Assembly: GCF_023151555.2 (NCBI RefSeq)
Contig: NZ_CP100425.1
Span: 124,001 to 188,000, forward strand
Length of the DNA: 64,000 nt
Direction: 5' to 3'
Source of the DNA: Photobacterium sp. CCB-ST2H9
Lineage (GTDB): Bacteria; Pseudomonadota; Gammaproteobacteria; Enterobacterales; Vibrionaceae
The position numbers and the translations under genes were made by a program. Below the pieces are notes generated by a model. It was not told the origin of the DNA, ran no database searches, and saw nothing but the letters and a program-made list of their open reading frames with translations. Positions 52,672-62,911 of the stretch are shown here, in pieces. Within the stretch, counting starts at the first letter, position 1, and each line of letters opens with the position of its first letter.

Positions 52672-54036
52672 ATGCCGATGCGCATGTCGCCGCGCTCGAC
52701 ATTTACCCGCACACTGATTCTCCTGGCTGGCCTGCTGATTGCCAGCCAGGTTTTTTCTTATCTGGCAGTGCTGAACTATGCCCTGCTGCCCAGTCTGCAG
52801 CAGTTCAACCGCATAATGGCCTATGAAGTCCGGCTGATGCTCAAAGAAGATGTTGAGCTCGCTGATGGTCATACTTTCCATCTCGATACCCCCTTACGCC
52901 GCCAGCTTCTTGAACAGCTTGGGGTGACCCTGCTGGCTGATGATGGCCCGGAGTCGCAAGACTACCGCGAGGCGACCCGGATTGATTTTCTGAGTGAAGA
53001 AATGAGCCGGGAGCTGGGAACGCCGACTGAGGTCAGGCTGTCACTGGGAGCCGACAGTTACATTCTCTGGCTGAACTGTGATGCCATGCCGGGGTACCTG
53101 ATGCGGGTCCCGCTGTCGGAATTACAGGAAGAAGATTTTGCCCCGCTGTTTGGTTACAGCCTGTTTATTGCCTTTATGGTGATCGCCGGAGGCTGGATGT
53201 TTATCCGGATCCAGAACCGTCCGCTGGTTGCACTGGAGCAGGCGGCTCTGGAAGTTGCCAAAGGGGGATCACCGCCGCATCTGGAAGTGCAGGGCGCTTC
53301 AGAGATCCGGGCCGTCACCAAAGCTTTTAATCAGATGGGCGAGGGGATCAAACAGCTGGAAGATGACCGGGCTTTGCTGCTGGCCGGGGTCAGCCATGAT
53401 TTGCGGACGCCGCTGACCCGAATTCGTCTGGCGACGGAAATGATGTCCCCGGAAGACGCCTATCTGGCTGAGAGCATGATTAAAGACACTGAAGAGTGTA
53501 ATGCCATCATCAGTCAGTTTATGGAGTACCTGAAGTCGACCCATTTGCAGGAGCAGGAACTGCATGATCTGAATCTGCTGGTGGAAGATGTGGCAGAGGC
53601 AGAAGGCGGCATTGAGCGGGGGATTGAGCAGGAACTGGGTCTCATCAATGGCAAAGTGTATGTCAATGGTGTCGCGATTAAGCGTTTGATCAGTAACCTG
53701 GTGGTTAATGCGCTGCGTTACGGCAATGGCTGGGTTCGGGTCACCAGTGGGATGACGGCGGATCGCCAGATGGCCTGGTTCTGTGTGGAAGATGACGGTC
53801 CCGGGATTGAACCGGATCAGGTGGCGAAGATGCTGCAACCCCTGACCCGCGGTGACAGTGCCCGCGGCAGCGATGCGGAAGGTACCGGACTCGGACTGGC
53901 GATTGTGAAGCGGATAGTGGATCAGCACCAGGGTGACATTCAGTTCAGTAACCGCAGCGAAGGGGGGCTGAAAGTCCAGGTGAGTCTGCCGTTGCGTCCG
54001 GTAAAACAGAACGGCAAGCGCGCCGTGAAATCCTAG
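52672..54036 (+). CDS. envZ: Osmosensor histidine kinase EnvZ
   Basis: 454 residues. It phosphorylates and dephosphorylates OmpR in response to osmolarity and pH. Two membrane helices (near 15-36 and 160-180) bracket a periplasmic domain, followed by a HAMP linker ([23 protein letters not shown]). Catalytic residues: phosphoacceptor His242 in [20 protein letters not shown] box [11 protein letters not shown] boxes [11 protein letters not shown] and [12 protein letters not shown]. It is cotranscribed with ompR, starting two bases after its stop. A hairpin separates it from the convergent xanP. Confidence 0.96.
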   Translation: MPMRMSPRSTFTRTLILLAGLLIASQVFSYLAVLNYALLPSLQQFNRIMAYEVRLMLKEDVELADGHTFHLDTPLRRQLLEQLGVTLLADDGPESQDYREATRIDFLSEEMSRELGTPTEVRLSLGADSYILWLNCDAMPGYLMRVPLSELQEEDFAPLFGYSLFIAFMVIAGGWMFIRIQNRPLVALEQAALEVAKGGSPPHLEVQGASEIRAVTKAFNQMGEGIKQLEDDRALLLAGVSHDLRTPLTRIRLATEMMSPEDAYLAESMIKDTEECNAIISQFMEYLKSTHLQEQELHDLNLLVEDVAEAEGGIERGIEQELGLINGKVYVNGVAIKRLISNLVVNALRYGNGWVRVTSGMTADRQMAWFCVEDDGPGIEPDQVAKMLQPLTRGDSARGSDAEGTGLGLAIVKRIVDQHQGDIQFSNRSEGGLKVQVSLPLRPVKQNGKRAVKS

Positions 54037-54041
54037 CAGGC

Positions 54042-54076
54042 ACAGCGCCCTCTCATTTGTGATGGGAGGACGCTGT
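54042..54076. terminator. Hairpin between envZ and xanP
   Basis: ACAGCG...CGCTGT outer stem (54042-54047, 54071-54076) and an inner CCTCTCAT / ATGGGAGG stem with one wobble and single-base bulges. No T tract. It serves two convergent genes. Confidence 0.5.
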
Positions 54077-54083
54077 CCGTCAA

Positions 54084-55457
54084 TCAGTCTTTCTTTTCTT
54101 CCGGCAGAATCAGGTTCAGCAGAATCGCCGTCAGGCCACCGGCAGCCATGCCGGATGAAAGAATGCTTTTCACAATCTCAGGCATGAACTGGAGGATTTC
54201 CGGTTTCTGCGCAATCCCCAGTCCCATCGAGAACGACAGTGCCATGATCAGAATGGCACGACGGTCCAGCTCACAACGGGAAATAATCCGCACCCCGGAT
54301 GCGGCAATGGTGCCGAACATCACGATGGTGGCACCGCCCAGTACAGGTTCCGGGATCAGTTGAACCAGATTGGCGACAACAGGAAACAGACCCAGCAACA
54401 CCAGCATCCCTGCGACAAAATAACCGATGTAACGGCTGGCAACGCCGGTCAGCTGGATAATGCCGTTGTTCTGGCTGAAGGTTGAGTTTGGAAAACTGTT
54501 CAGCACCGCTGCCAGCGCTGAGTTGATCCCATCTGCCAGCACGCCGCCTTTAATCCGCTTCAGGTACACCGGGCCGCTGACCGGTTGTTCTGAGGTTTCT
54601 GAGGTTGCCGTGATATCTCCGATGGCTTCCAGTGACGTAATGGCAAAGACAATCACCAGCGGGATCAGCAGCGACCCGTCAAAACCCAGTCCGTACTGCA
54701 TCGGGGCAGGAATGGCGATCAGGGTGGTTTCGGCGAGCCGCTCCGTACTGATCATGCCCATCAGCCAGGCGGCCAGCGTTCCGGCGGCCATCGCAATCAC
54801 AATGGATGAAACACGCAGATACGGGTTCTTCATCCGGTTCATCAGGACAATCAGCCCCAGGACGATCCCGGCCAGCAGCAGTTTATCCAGACTGCCGAAG
54901 CTGCCGTCTTCAATGGCGGCATAGCCACCGCCAATTGACGTCAGGCCAATCTGGATCAATGTCAGACCAATCAAAGTCACCACAATGCCGGACACCAGCG
55001 GGGTAATGACCCGGCGGGTATGTTGTAAAATTCGCGAAATGGCGACTTCTGTCAGGGAAGCGGCGAGAATGGTGCCGAAAATAGCAGCCATCATGGTCGG
55101 CACATCCGCACCGCCGGCTTTCATTGCCAGCCCGGCACCGATAATCGGGCCGAGAAAGTTAAAGCTGGTGCCCTGAATCGACAGCAGGCCGGAACCCACC
55201 GGGCCGATGGTCCGGATCTGAATGAACGACGCAACACCTGAGGCCAGCAACGACATACTGACGATGGTGTTGGTGTCGCTGGCCGGCAGTCCCAGAGCCT
55301 GACAGATGATCAGCGATGGGGTGACGACGGCCACGAACATGGCCAGCAGGTGCTGCAATGCTGCAAACAGGGTTTGCGGCAGGGGCGGACGATCTTCAAG
55401 ACGGTAAATCAAATCAGATGAGCGGGGACGTTCAATTTCTTGGTGCTGGCCGGTCAT
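54084..55457 (-). CDS. xanP: Xanthine permease, NCS2 family
   Basis: 457 residues with about fourteen helices. XanP imports xanthine with protons. It closely follows E. coli Xan[65 protein letters not shown] (with the substrate glutamate), [28 protein letters not shown] and the terminal [20 protein letters not shown] at 55457 has AAGGA six bases upstream; an in-frame TTG at 55463 is less likely. A PurR box overlaps the -35 of its promoter. It is convergent with envZ and its 5' end is divergent from nothing: recG ends upstream on the same strand. Confidence 0.94.
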   Translation of the reverse strand: MTGQHQEIERPRSSDLIYRLEDRPPLPQTLFAALQHLLAMFVAVVTPSLIICQALGLPASDTNTIVSMSLLASGVASFIQIRTIGPVGSGLLSIQGTSFNFLGPIIGAGLAMKAGGADVPTMMAAIFGTILAASLTEVAISRILQHTRRVITPLVSGIVVTLIGLTLIQIGLTSIGGGYAAIEDGSFGSLDKLLLAGIVLGLIVLMNRMKNPYLRVSSIVIAMAAGTLAAWLMGMISTERLAETTLIAIPAPMQYGLGFDGSLLIPLVIVFAITSLEAIGDITATSETSEQPVSGPVYLKRIKGGVLADGINSALAAVLNSFPNSTFSQNNGIIQLTGVASRYIGYFVAGMLVLLGLFPVVANLVQLIPEPVLGGATIVMFGTIAASGVRIISRCELDRRAILIMALSFSMGLGIAQKPEILQFMPEIVKSILSSGMAAGGLTAILLNLILPEEKKD

Positions 55458-55553
55458 GGTCAATCCTTATTACGTCGACAGGTCGGCTTCTCAAGGGGAT
55501 CTGAGTGGACAGGTTTGAAGCCGAAAAGGACCCTTGGGTCAAAATTGGCCCCT

Positions 55554-55591
55554 ATTGTAATGACGAACCCAAAATTAGCAAACGTTTGCGT
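55554..55591 (-). promoter_or_regulatory. xanP promoter with PurR box
   Basis: On the minus strand, TTGCTA (55576-55581) and TACAAT (55554-55559) lie 16 bases apart. The palindrome TAGCAAACGTTTGCGT (55576-55591) is a near-perfect PurR operator (consensus ACGCAAACGTTTNCGT) and covers the -35. Repression of xanthine uptake when purines are plentiful is inferred. Confidence 0.75.
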
Positions 55592-55669
55592 ATGTTGTTT
55601 TTGGTGTGTGAAAGCAGAAAACAGCGGCATCAGACCGCGATTACACTGGAACGAGCAGGTTTGTCCGGA

Positions 55670-57751
55670 TCAGGCGTTGGAATAGTTTTCCCGGTGACCG
55701 AGCCAGCGCTCAATAATGGCCTTGGCATTGGACGGATATTGATCGTGCAGGTATCGCGCCATCTTCTGGACCTGAGGGATCAGGTGCTGGTCGCGGACCA
55801 GATCGGCCACTTTGAAATCTGCAATGCCGGTCTGTTTGGTGCCGAGCAGCTCACCGGGACCGCGGATTTCCAGATCGCGCTGGGCTATCACGAAGCCGTC
55901 ACTGCTTTCCCGCAGCACGCCCAGTCGCTGCTGAGCCGTTTTCGACAACGGGGCATGATAGAGCAGCACACAATGGCTGGCGACGCTGCCCCGGCCAACC
56001 CGGCCGCGCAGCTGGTGAAGCTGCGCCAGACCCAGCCGTTCGGGGTTTTCGATGATCATCAGGCTGGCATTGGGAACATCAACACCCACTTCAATCACGG
56101 TGGTGGCAACCAGCAGGTGCAGTTCACCGGCTTTGAAACGTTGCATCACGTCCTGCTTTTCAGCCGCTTTCATCCGGCCGTGAACCAGACCAATTTTCAG
56201 CTCCGGTAACTGGGCGGTCAGCTCAGTGGCGGTGTCGGATGCCGCCTGGGCTTCCAGCACTTCAGATTCATCAATCAGGGTACAGACCCAGTATGCCTGG
56301 CGTCCTTCGTTCAGACAGGCGGCACGGATCCGTTCGATGATATCTGCGCGGCGGGCATCGGAAACCGCGACGGTCTGAATGGGGGTCCGGCCCGGCGGCA
56401 GTTCGTCGATCACTGAGGTTTCCAAATCGGCATACGCGGTCATGGCCAGCGTCCGGGGAATGGGCGTGGCCGTCATGATCAGCTGGTGCGGATAACGGCC
56501 ATCATTTGCGCCTTTTTCCCGCAGTTCCAGCCGCTGGTGCACCCCGAACCGGTGCTGTTCATCGATGATGACCAACGCCAGATTGCTGAAGATCACCTGT
56601 TGCTGGAACAGGGCATGGGTGCCGACCACCATCTTCGCTTCACCGCTTTCAATGCGGGCCAGCTCGGTTTCCCGCGCTTTGCCTTTGAGCTTCCCGGCCA
56701 GCCAGCCGACCTGAATGCCAAGCGGTTCCAGCCAGTGGGCGAAGTTGAGGGCGTGCTGTTCGGCCAGCAGTTCGGTCGGTGCCATCAGCGCGACCTGATA
56801 GCCATGTCCGATAGCGCGAACCGCCGCCAGTGCGGCGACCAGAGTTTTGCCGGAGCCGACATCGCCCTGAACCAGTCGCATCATGGGGACGGACTTTGCC
56901 AGATCGGATTCAATATCAGCCACCACGCGCTGCTGGGCGCCGGTCGGGCTGAATGGCAGTCCGGCCAGCAGTTGCTGTTTCAGCGGTTCGCTGGGGGGCA
57001 GCGGCCAGGCCTGATGCTGTTGTCCTTTCTGGCGTACGGCCAGCATCGACAGATTCTGTGCCAGCAGTTCCTCAAGGATGAGCCGTTTCTGCGCCGGATG
57101 CTGGCCCTTTTCCAACTGGTCCAGCGAGACATCGGGGGTTGGACGATGCATGACATGCAGTGCCTGCGCCAGCGTCATCTGACGGTCGTACAGGCCTTCC
57201 GGCAACAGCTCAGTGACCGCGGCTTTATCAAGCAGCTTCAGAGCCTGATCGGTCAGGTTGCGCAAGGTCAGCTGCCGCAGGCCGTCGGTGGTCGGATAAA
57301 CCGGAGTCAGGGTTTCTTCGACCGCGAGTTGAGTGGGTTCGGAAAAGATTTTGTAATCCGGATGGATGATTTCCGGACCATGCTGGCCGCGCCGGATTTC
57401 GCCGTAGGCTTTGACCTGCTTGCCTTCTGACAACGCGTTTTTCATCGCCGCGTTGAAATTAAAGAAGCGCAGGGTTAAGGCACCGCTCTGATCACTGATT
57501 CTGACGGTCAGCATCCGGCGTTTGCAAAAGCTGATGGCATTGCTGAGCACTTCGCCCTGCACGGTCAGGTGCTGGCCGGGCCGGATTTCAGCAATGGGCC
57601 AGATCCGGGTCCGGTCTTCGTAACGGAGCGGCAGATGGAACAGCAGATCCTGCACCGTGTGAAGGCCAATCTTATGGAGTTTTTCAGCCATTTTGGCGCC
57701 CACGCCTGACAGTTCAGTCAGGGTAATGGTGTCTAGCATCTGTCCGCTCAT
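55670..57751 (-). CDS. recG: ATP-dependent DNA helicase RecG
   Basis: 693 residues, exactly the E. coli length. RecG remodels stalled forks and branched DNA. The wedge domain lies in residues ~50-150. Helicase motifs are QGDVGSGKTLVAALAA (Walker A), IIDEQHRFGVHQR (DExH form), MTATPIPRTLAMTAY and the C-terminal VEVGVDVPNASLMIIENPERLGLAQLHQLRGRVGRG, with VLLYHAPLSKTAQQRL following. It is 34 bases after trmH on the same strand. Confidence 0.97.
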   Translation of the reverse strand: MSGQMLDTITLTELSGVGAKMAEKLHKIGLHTVQDLLFHLPLRYEDRTRIWPIAEIRPGQHLTVQGEVLSNAISFCKRRMLTVRISDQSGALTLRFFNFNAAMKNALSEGKQVKAYGEIRRGQHGPEIIHPDYKIFSEPTQLAVEETLTPVYPTTDGLRQLTLRNLTDQALKLLDKAAVTELLPEGLYDRQMTLAQALHVMHRPTPDVSLDQLEKGQHPAQKRLILEELLAQNLSMLAVRQKGQQHQAWPLPPSEPLKQQLLAGLPFSPTGAQQRVVADIESDLAKSVPMMRLVQGDVGSGKTLVAALAAVRAIGHGYQVALMAPTELLAEQHALNFAHWLEPLGIQVGWLAGKLKGKARETELARIESGEAKMVVGTHALFQQQVIFSNLALVIIDEQHRFGVHQRLELREKGANDGRYPHQLIMTATPIPRTLAMTAYADLETSVIDELPPGRTPIQTVAVSDARRADIIERIRAACLNEGRQAYWVCTLIDESEVLEAQAASDTATELTAQLPELKIGLVHGRMKAAEKQDVMQRFKAGELHLLVATTVIEVGVDVPNASLMIIENPERLGLAQLHQLRGRVGRGSVASHCVLLYHAPLSKTAQQRLGVLRESSDGFVIAQRDLEIRGPGELLGTKQTGIADFKVADLVRDQHLIPQVQKMARYLHDQYPSNAKAIIERWLGHRENYSNA

Positions 57752-57785
57752 GCGTTTGCTCTCTGTGTTCCGTCAGATGATTGGG

Positions 57786-58475
57786 TTATTTGTTTCTGGA
57801 CTGAATGGCACGCCACCAGGCGTCGTCAGCGACGATCTGGCCTTTATCATCCAGCGGCGGGTAAGGCAGTTTTTTCTGCTTTGCCACTTTTGCCAGTACC
57901 GGGTGGCCGCGTTCAAACAAAATGCGGTGCACGGTTTCCAGGGGCAGTGGCGTGGTGTCCCGGTCGTACATGCCAGCGATCTGGCGCTGGCGTTGTGCTT
58001 CATAGAGGATCAGTGCACTGGCGACGGAGACGTTCAGCGACTGTACCATACCCACCATCGGAATAATGATGTCCTGATCAGCCAGTGCCAGTGCTTCGGG
58101 GGTGATCCCGTTTTTCTCGCCGCCCAGAATGACTGCAGTCGGCTTGGTGTAATCAATCTCGCGGAAATCAACGGCGCGATCCGACAGGTGCGTGGCCAGA
58201 ACCTGCATGCCTTGGGTCCTGAGATGGCTCACCGCATCCGTCATGGTGTCATGGGTTTGCAGCTCAACCCAGTTCCGGGCACCGGCAGAGGTGTGGCTCA
58301 GAACCCGCATTTCATTCGGCCAGACGGCATGGACTTTGTGAACGCCGACGGCGTCTGCTGTCCGGATGATGGCGGAGACGTTATTGGGTTTGTGCACTTC
58401 TTCCAGGCACAGAGTGAGATCCGGCTGGCGGGTCGCCAGGACTGACTGGATTCGCTGAAAGCGTTCTGGGGTCAT
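57786..58475 (-). CDS. trmH: tRNA (guanosine18-2'-O)-methyltransferase TrmH
   Basis: 229 residues, SPOUT family (SpoU). It methylates the 2'-OH of G18 in tRNA. The three SpoU motifs are NNVSAIIRTADAVG, AVILGGEKNGITPEAL and IIIPMVGMVQSLNVSVASALILYEAQRQR. The N-terminal MTPERFQRIQSVLATRQPDLTLCLE and a C-terminal extension match E. coli TrmH. It lies between spoT and recG, as in E. coli. Confidence 0.95.
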   Translation of the reverse strand: MTPERFQRIQSVLATRQPDLTLCLEEVHKPNNVSAIIRTADAVGVHKVHAVWPNEMRVLSHTSAGARNWVELQTHDTMTDAVSHLRTQGMQVLATHLSDRAVDFREIDYTKPTAVILGGEKNGITPEALALADQDIIIPMVGMVQSLNVSVASALILYEAQRQRQIAGMYDRDTTPLPLETVHRILFERGHPVLAKVAKQKKLPYPPLDDKGQIVADDAWWRAIQSRNK

Positions 58476-58535
58476 AGTCGTGATGTTCTTGATTTCTGGC
58501 AGGCTGAGATGTTGTGATTCAGCCGCTGGGAAAGC

Positions 58536-58562
58536 ACAAACGCCCGGTTCGGGCGTTTGTGC
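58536..58562. repeat. Strong hairpin between spoT and trmH
   Basis: CACAAACGCCCG / CGGGCGTTTGTG (58536-58547, 58551-58562) is a perfect 12-base stem with a GTT loop. The T run downstream on the minus strand is poor, so it may attenuate rather than end spoT transcription or protect the mRNA. Confidence 0.75.
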
Positions 58563-58592
58563 GTGACATACTGTGCTGGCGCTGCGGCCATC

Positions 58593-60695
58593 TCAGTTTT
58601 TCTGCCGGGCAACCCGGACCACATTCGGCATCACCCGGATCCGGCGCATGATATTGGCCAGATGGACCCGACCTTTGGTGGTCAGGCGAACGGTGATGGT
58701 ATACAGGCGGCCGTCCTTCTCCTCGGTCGACAGACCCTGAATGTTGGAACCGGTATTGGCAATGGTGTTGGTCAGATCGGCCAGTGCACCCTGATGGTTC
58801 TGCATGTCGACTTTGAGGTTGGTGACAAACTCCTGCTCGAAGTCGCGGCTCCATTCCACCGGCATGTATTTGTCCGGCTCTTTCTGGTAACCGCGGATGT
58901 TCGAACATTCCTCGCGGTGGATCACCAGCCCTTTGCCCGGGCTGACGTATGCCATGATCGGGTCACCGTGGATCGGATGACAGCAGTTGGCGAAGGTCAG
59001 CAGAATACCGTCGGCACCACGGATTGGCATCCGGCGTTTGTCGTCCGTCTGGTTTTCTTCGTCCAGCGTGCCCAGCAGTCTGCGGGCAATCACCACGCTC
59101 ATCAGTTCACCCAGGCCAATCGCAGCGAGCAGGGATTCCTGATCTTTCAGACGCAGATCCTGAAGTACCTGATTCAGCGTGTCCGGGTCGATCTGGTCGA
59201 TATTCAGTTCACCCAGCGCATGGTTCAGCAGGCGACGGCCTAGCGTAATGGATTCGGTCCGGCGCATGGTTTTGAGGACCTGCCGGATCTTGGTCCGTGC
59301 GCGGGAAGTCACCACATAGTTGAGCCAGGCCGCATTCGGGCGTGCACCCGGTGCGCTGATGATATCGACGGTCTGACCGTTTTTGAGCGGCTTGCTCAAC
59401 GGATACGGCTGACGGTCAACTTTGGCACCGACACAGGTATTACCCACGTCCGTATGCACGGCATAGGCAAAGTCAACGGCAGTGGCGCCAACCGGCAGTT
59501 CGACAATCCGGCCTTTCGGTGTGAAGACGTAAATCTCATCCGGGAAGAGATCAGATTTCACGTTCTCGATAAATTCGAACGAGTTACCGGCACTCTGCTG
59601 CAGCTCCATCAGGCTCTGCATCCAGCGCTGGGCTTTTACCTGCGCGGTGGTGCCAGAGCTTTCGCCATCTTTGTAGGTCCAGTGGGCCGCAACCCCTTTA
59701 TCCGCCATCTGATCCATGTCGTCGGTCCGGATCTGAACTTCGACCGGAACTCCGTGCGGGCCGACCAGAGAGGTATGCAGTGACTGATAGCCATTGGCTT
59801 TCGGGATGGCAATGTAGTCTTTCATCCGGCTCGGACGCGGTTTGTACAGGTTATGCACCTGTCCCAGCACCCGGTAGCAGGTATCCAGATCCCGGACCAA
59901 AACCCGGAAGGCATAGATATCCATGATCGAATGGAAGCGCTGTTCCTTGTTCTTCATCTTGTTATAGATGGAGTACAGGTTCTTTTCGCGGCCAACCACT
60001 TTGCCGTCGATCCCCGCATCAAACAGGCGGCCTTCAATTTCTGCGTGGATCCGGTTAATCATTTCTTTCCGGTTCCCACGGGCAGCGGCGACCACTTCTT
60101 TCAGCACCCGATAGCGGTTCGGATACAGGGCTTCGAAGCCCAGTTCTTCAAGCTCGGTCTTAATATTGTGGATACCCAGACGGTGGGCCAGGGGAGAAAA
60201 GATTTCCAGGGTTTCGCGGGCAATACGGCGGCGCTTATCCGGGCGCAGGGCACCCAGGGTCCGCATATTGTGCGTACGGTCGGCCAGCTTGATCAGGATG
60301 ACCCGGATGTCATTGGCCATCGCCATGATCATCTTGCGGAAGTTCTCTGCCTGGGCTTCTTTCCGATCGCGGAATTTGAGTTTGTCCAGTTTGGACACAC
60401 CATCCACCAGTTCGGCCACGGTCGATCCGAAACGACTGTCGAGGTCGTCTTTGGTGACATCGGTATCTTCTATGACATCGTGGAGCAGGGCGGCCATCAG
60501 GGTTTCGAAATCCAGGCGCATTTCGGCCAGGATCCGGGCGACGGCAATCGGGTGGATAATGTAAGGCTCACCACTGGAACGGGTCTGGCCTTCGTGGGCG
60601 TCTCTTGCGACTAAATAGGCCTGCCTGAGCGCCTCAATCTGAGTCTCAGGCAGGTATTCAATTACAACTTCTTTCAGGCTATCAAAGAGATACAA
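58593..60695 (-). CDS. spoT: Bifunctional (p)ppGpp synthase/hydrolase SpoT
   Basis: 700 residues (E. coli 702). It makes and degrades the stringent alarmone. The HD hydrolase domain has HPIAVARILAEM, ALLHDVIEDTDV and the HNMRTLGALRPDKRRRIA segment. The synthetase domain contains IMDIYAFRVLVRDLDTCYRVLG and the PSRMKDYIAIPKANGYQSLHTSLVG region. A TGS domain follows (DEIYVFTPKGRIVELPVGATAVDFAYAVHTDVG), and an ACT domain ends the protein (NHQGALADLTNTIANTGSNIQGL). It is 18 bases after rpoZ. Confidence 0.97.
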   Translation of the reverse strand: MYLFDSLKEVVIEYLPETQIEALRQAYLVARDAHEGQTRSSGEPYIIHPIAVARILAEMRLDFETLMAALLHDVIEDTDVTKDDLDSRFGSTVAELVDGVSKLDKLKFRDRKEAQAENFRKMIMAMANDIRVILIKLADRTHNMRTLGALRPDKRRRIARETLEIFSPLAHRLGIHNIKTELEELGFEALYPNRYRVLKEVVAAARGNRKEMINRIHAEIEGRLFDAGIDGKVVGREKNLYSIYNKMKNKEQRFHSIMDIYAFRVLVRDLDTCYRVLGQVHNLYKPRPSRMKDYIAIPKANGYQSLHTSLVGPHGVPVEVQIRTDDMDQMADKGVAAHWTYKDGESSGTTAQVKAQRWMQSLMELQQSAGNSFEFIENVKSDLFPDEIYVFTPKGRIVELPVGATAVDFAYAVHTDVGNTCVGAKVDRQPYPLSKPLKNGQTVDIISAPGARPNAAWLNYVVTSRARTKIRQVLKTMRRTESITLGRRLLNHALGELNIDQIDPDTLNQVLQDLRLKDQESLLAAIGLGELMSVVIARRLLGTLDEENQTDDKRRMPIRGADGILLTFANCCHPIHGDPIMAYVSPGKGLVIHREECSNIRGYQKEPDKYMPVEWSRDFEQEFVTNLKVDMQNHQGALADLTNTIANTGSNIQGLSTEEKDGRLYTITVRLTTKGRVHLANIMRRIRVMPNVVRVARQKN

Positions 60696-60713
60696 ATTGC
60701 CCGCTTCCTTGAA

Positions 60714-60989
60714 TTAGCGCTGGTTACCTGCAATGGCACTCACAGCTGCCAGTTCAGCAGCTTCCTGCTCTTGCATTTCCTGACGCTCGCGTGCGTCCAG
60801 AATATCTTTGGTGATCAGACCTTCTTCGATCTCGCGCAGGGCGATCACTGTGTACTTGTCGTTCTCTTCAGGAACCAGTGGATCCTTACCGCCAGTTTGC
60901 ATTTGACGTGCACGGCGAGAAGCAATTTGGATCAGATCGAAACGGTTGCCAATTTTATCAACAGCATCTTGAACAGTTACGCGTGCCAT
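60714..60989 (-). CDS. rpoZ: RNA polymerase omega subunit
   Basis: 91 residues (E. coli 91). Omega helps beta-prime fold and forms part of a (p)ppGpp site on RNA polymerase. The N-terminal [30 protein letters not shown] is almost invariant in gammaproteobacteria. The gene precedes spoT, as usual, which puts an alarmone target beside the alarmone enzyme. Confidence 0.97.
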   Translation of the reverse strand: MARVTVQDAVDKIGNRFDLIQIASRRARQMQTGGKDPLVPEENDKYTVIALREIEEGLITKDILDARERQEMQEQEAAELAAVSAIAGNQR

Positions 60990-61039
60990 CGAGGACTCCA
61001 GTGGTATTAGTAAAAAGATTGAAAATTGTACAAAATTAC

Positions 61040-61678
<639 letters not shown>

Positions 61679-61849
61679 TCAAGTGGAAGAAAGGGCGCGC
61701 AGGGTATCACGAACTGCGGTGAAATTGAATCCGGATGTGCAAGTTTCACCCGGAGATTCACAGCCCGGCTCAGGTCTGTCGTCGTCAGTTATTCGGCCGG
61801 TGCGTTTTCAGGCGCTTTCTTTAAAAAATAGCACGTTGTGGCCGGGTCA

Positions 61850-62911
61850 TCAGGGCGGGGAAATCAGACGGCAAAAATTGTTCAGCATGGTCTGGAAGCT
61901 GTATTCCTGCCTTACCTTCAGCCGGTTGGCCTGGCCAATGGGCTGCCACTGGTCGGGTGCGGCCAGCAGTTGTGTCATCGCACGGCCATAGGAGGCGGGC
62001 TGAACGACAAACGGCTGGTTGGCGGCCGAAAGCATGGATTTGACATCACCGACATCGGTTGCCAGAACCGGCAGACCGGCGCCCATGGCTTCCAGTACTG
62101 ACAGCGGCATCTGTTCCGTATCGGACGACAGGCAGAAGATATCCCCCTGAGCCAGAAAGCCCCAGACATCATCAATCCGGCCTGCCAGCCGGATCTGGTG
62201 GTTCAGATGGTGTTTTGAGACATAGCTTTCCAGCTCGGTCAGTAAGGGACCATCACCGCCAATCAGCAGGCGGCTGTCCGGCGCATGCGCTGCGACCGTA
62301 TCGATCAGGCGCGGCAGGTTTTTCTCTTTGCGCAGGCTGGCGAGCGTGATCAGGGTTGGCTGCTTCACAGAAAATGCTGGGGCAAGGTGCGCCGGAGTCT
62401 CGATCCCGTTGGGGAAATAATGCAGCCGGGCCGGGGGAATGCGCCATTGCTGGCTGGCGATCTGCATCAGAATATGAGAAGGAACCACAACTTCGGTGCG
62501 CCCTCCCAGTGCCAGACGGCGAAACAGATTCCGCCGCGGATACAGCCGGGTGGCTTCATCCGGATTGAAACCGTCTTCCCAGTGTACGCCGCGGCACAGC
62601 CGGCTAAAGCGGTTACACAGGGCCCACTCAATGGCGCCCCAGTTGTAAGTCATCAGGACTTCGGGCTGGTATTCCCGGAGTGTCCGGTGGATGCGTGTCA
62701 GCCGCTCCGGCAGAGTGAAGGATTTCAGCTCAGGCAGGGTCAGGCAGGTGACGTGAACATGGGCTGCCAGCCGGGCAGCTGCATCCAGTCGGCCATCCAG
62801 CGAAATCACCACATGCTGATGATGCCCCGGCAGGGCGTTCACGAGCTGAGCAAAACGAATTTGCGGCCCGCCGAGGGTAAAGGTGGAAAAAACATGCAGG
62901 AGTACCGTCAT
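61850..62911 (-). CDS. GT4-family glycosyltransferase
   Basis: 353 residues, GT-B fold. It should add a sugar from an NDP-sugar to an envelope glycan or lipid. The N-terminal half has FSTFTLGGPQIRFAQLVNAL; the C-terminal half has TLASLRKEKNLPRLIDT, LLIGGDGPLLTEL and the EX7E-type loop DIFCLSSDTEQMPLSVLEAMGAGLPVLATDVGD. The start overlaps the upstream gene by 4 bases, so the two are cotranscribed. Donor and acceptor cannot be told from sequence. Confidence 0.88.
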   Translation of the reverse strand: MTVLLHVFSTFTLGGPQIRFAQLVNALPGHHQHVVISLDGRLDAAARLAAHVHVTCLTLPELKSFTLPERLTRIHRTLREYQPEVLMTYNWGAIEWALCNRFSRLCRGVHWEDGFNPDEATRLYPRRNLFRRLALGGRTEVVVPSHILMQIASQQWRIPPARLHYFPNGIETPAHLAPAFSVKQPTLITLASLRKEKNLPRLIDTVAAHAPDSRLLIGGDGPLLTELESYVSKHHLNHQIRLAGRIDDVWGFLAQGDIFCLSSDTEQMPLSVLEAMGAGLPVLATDVGDVKSMLSAANQPFVVQPASYGRAMTQLLAAPDQWQPIGQANRLKVRQEYSFQTMLNNFCRLISPP

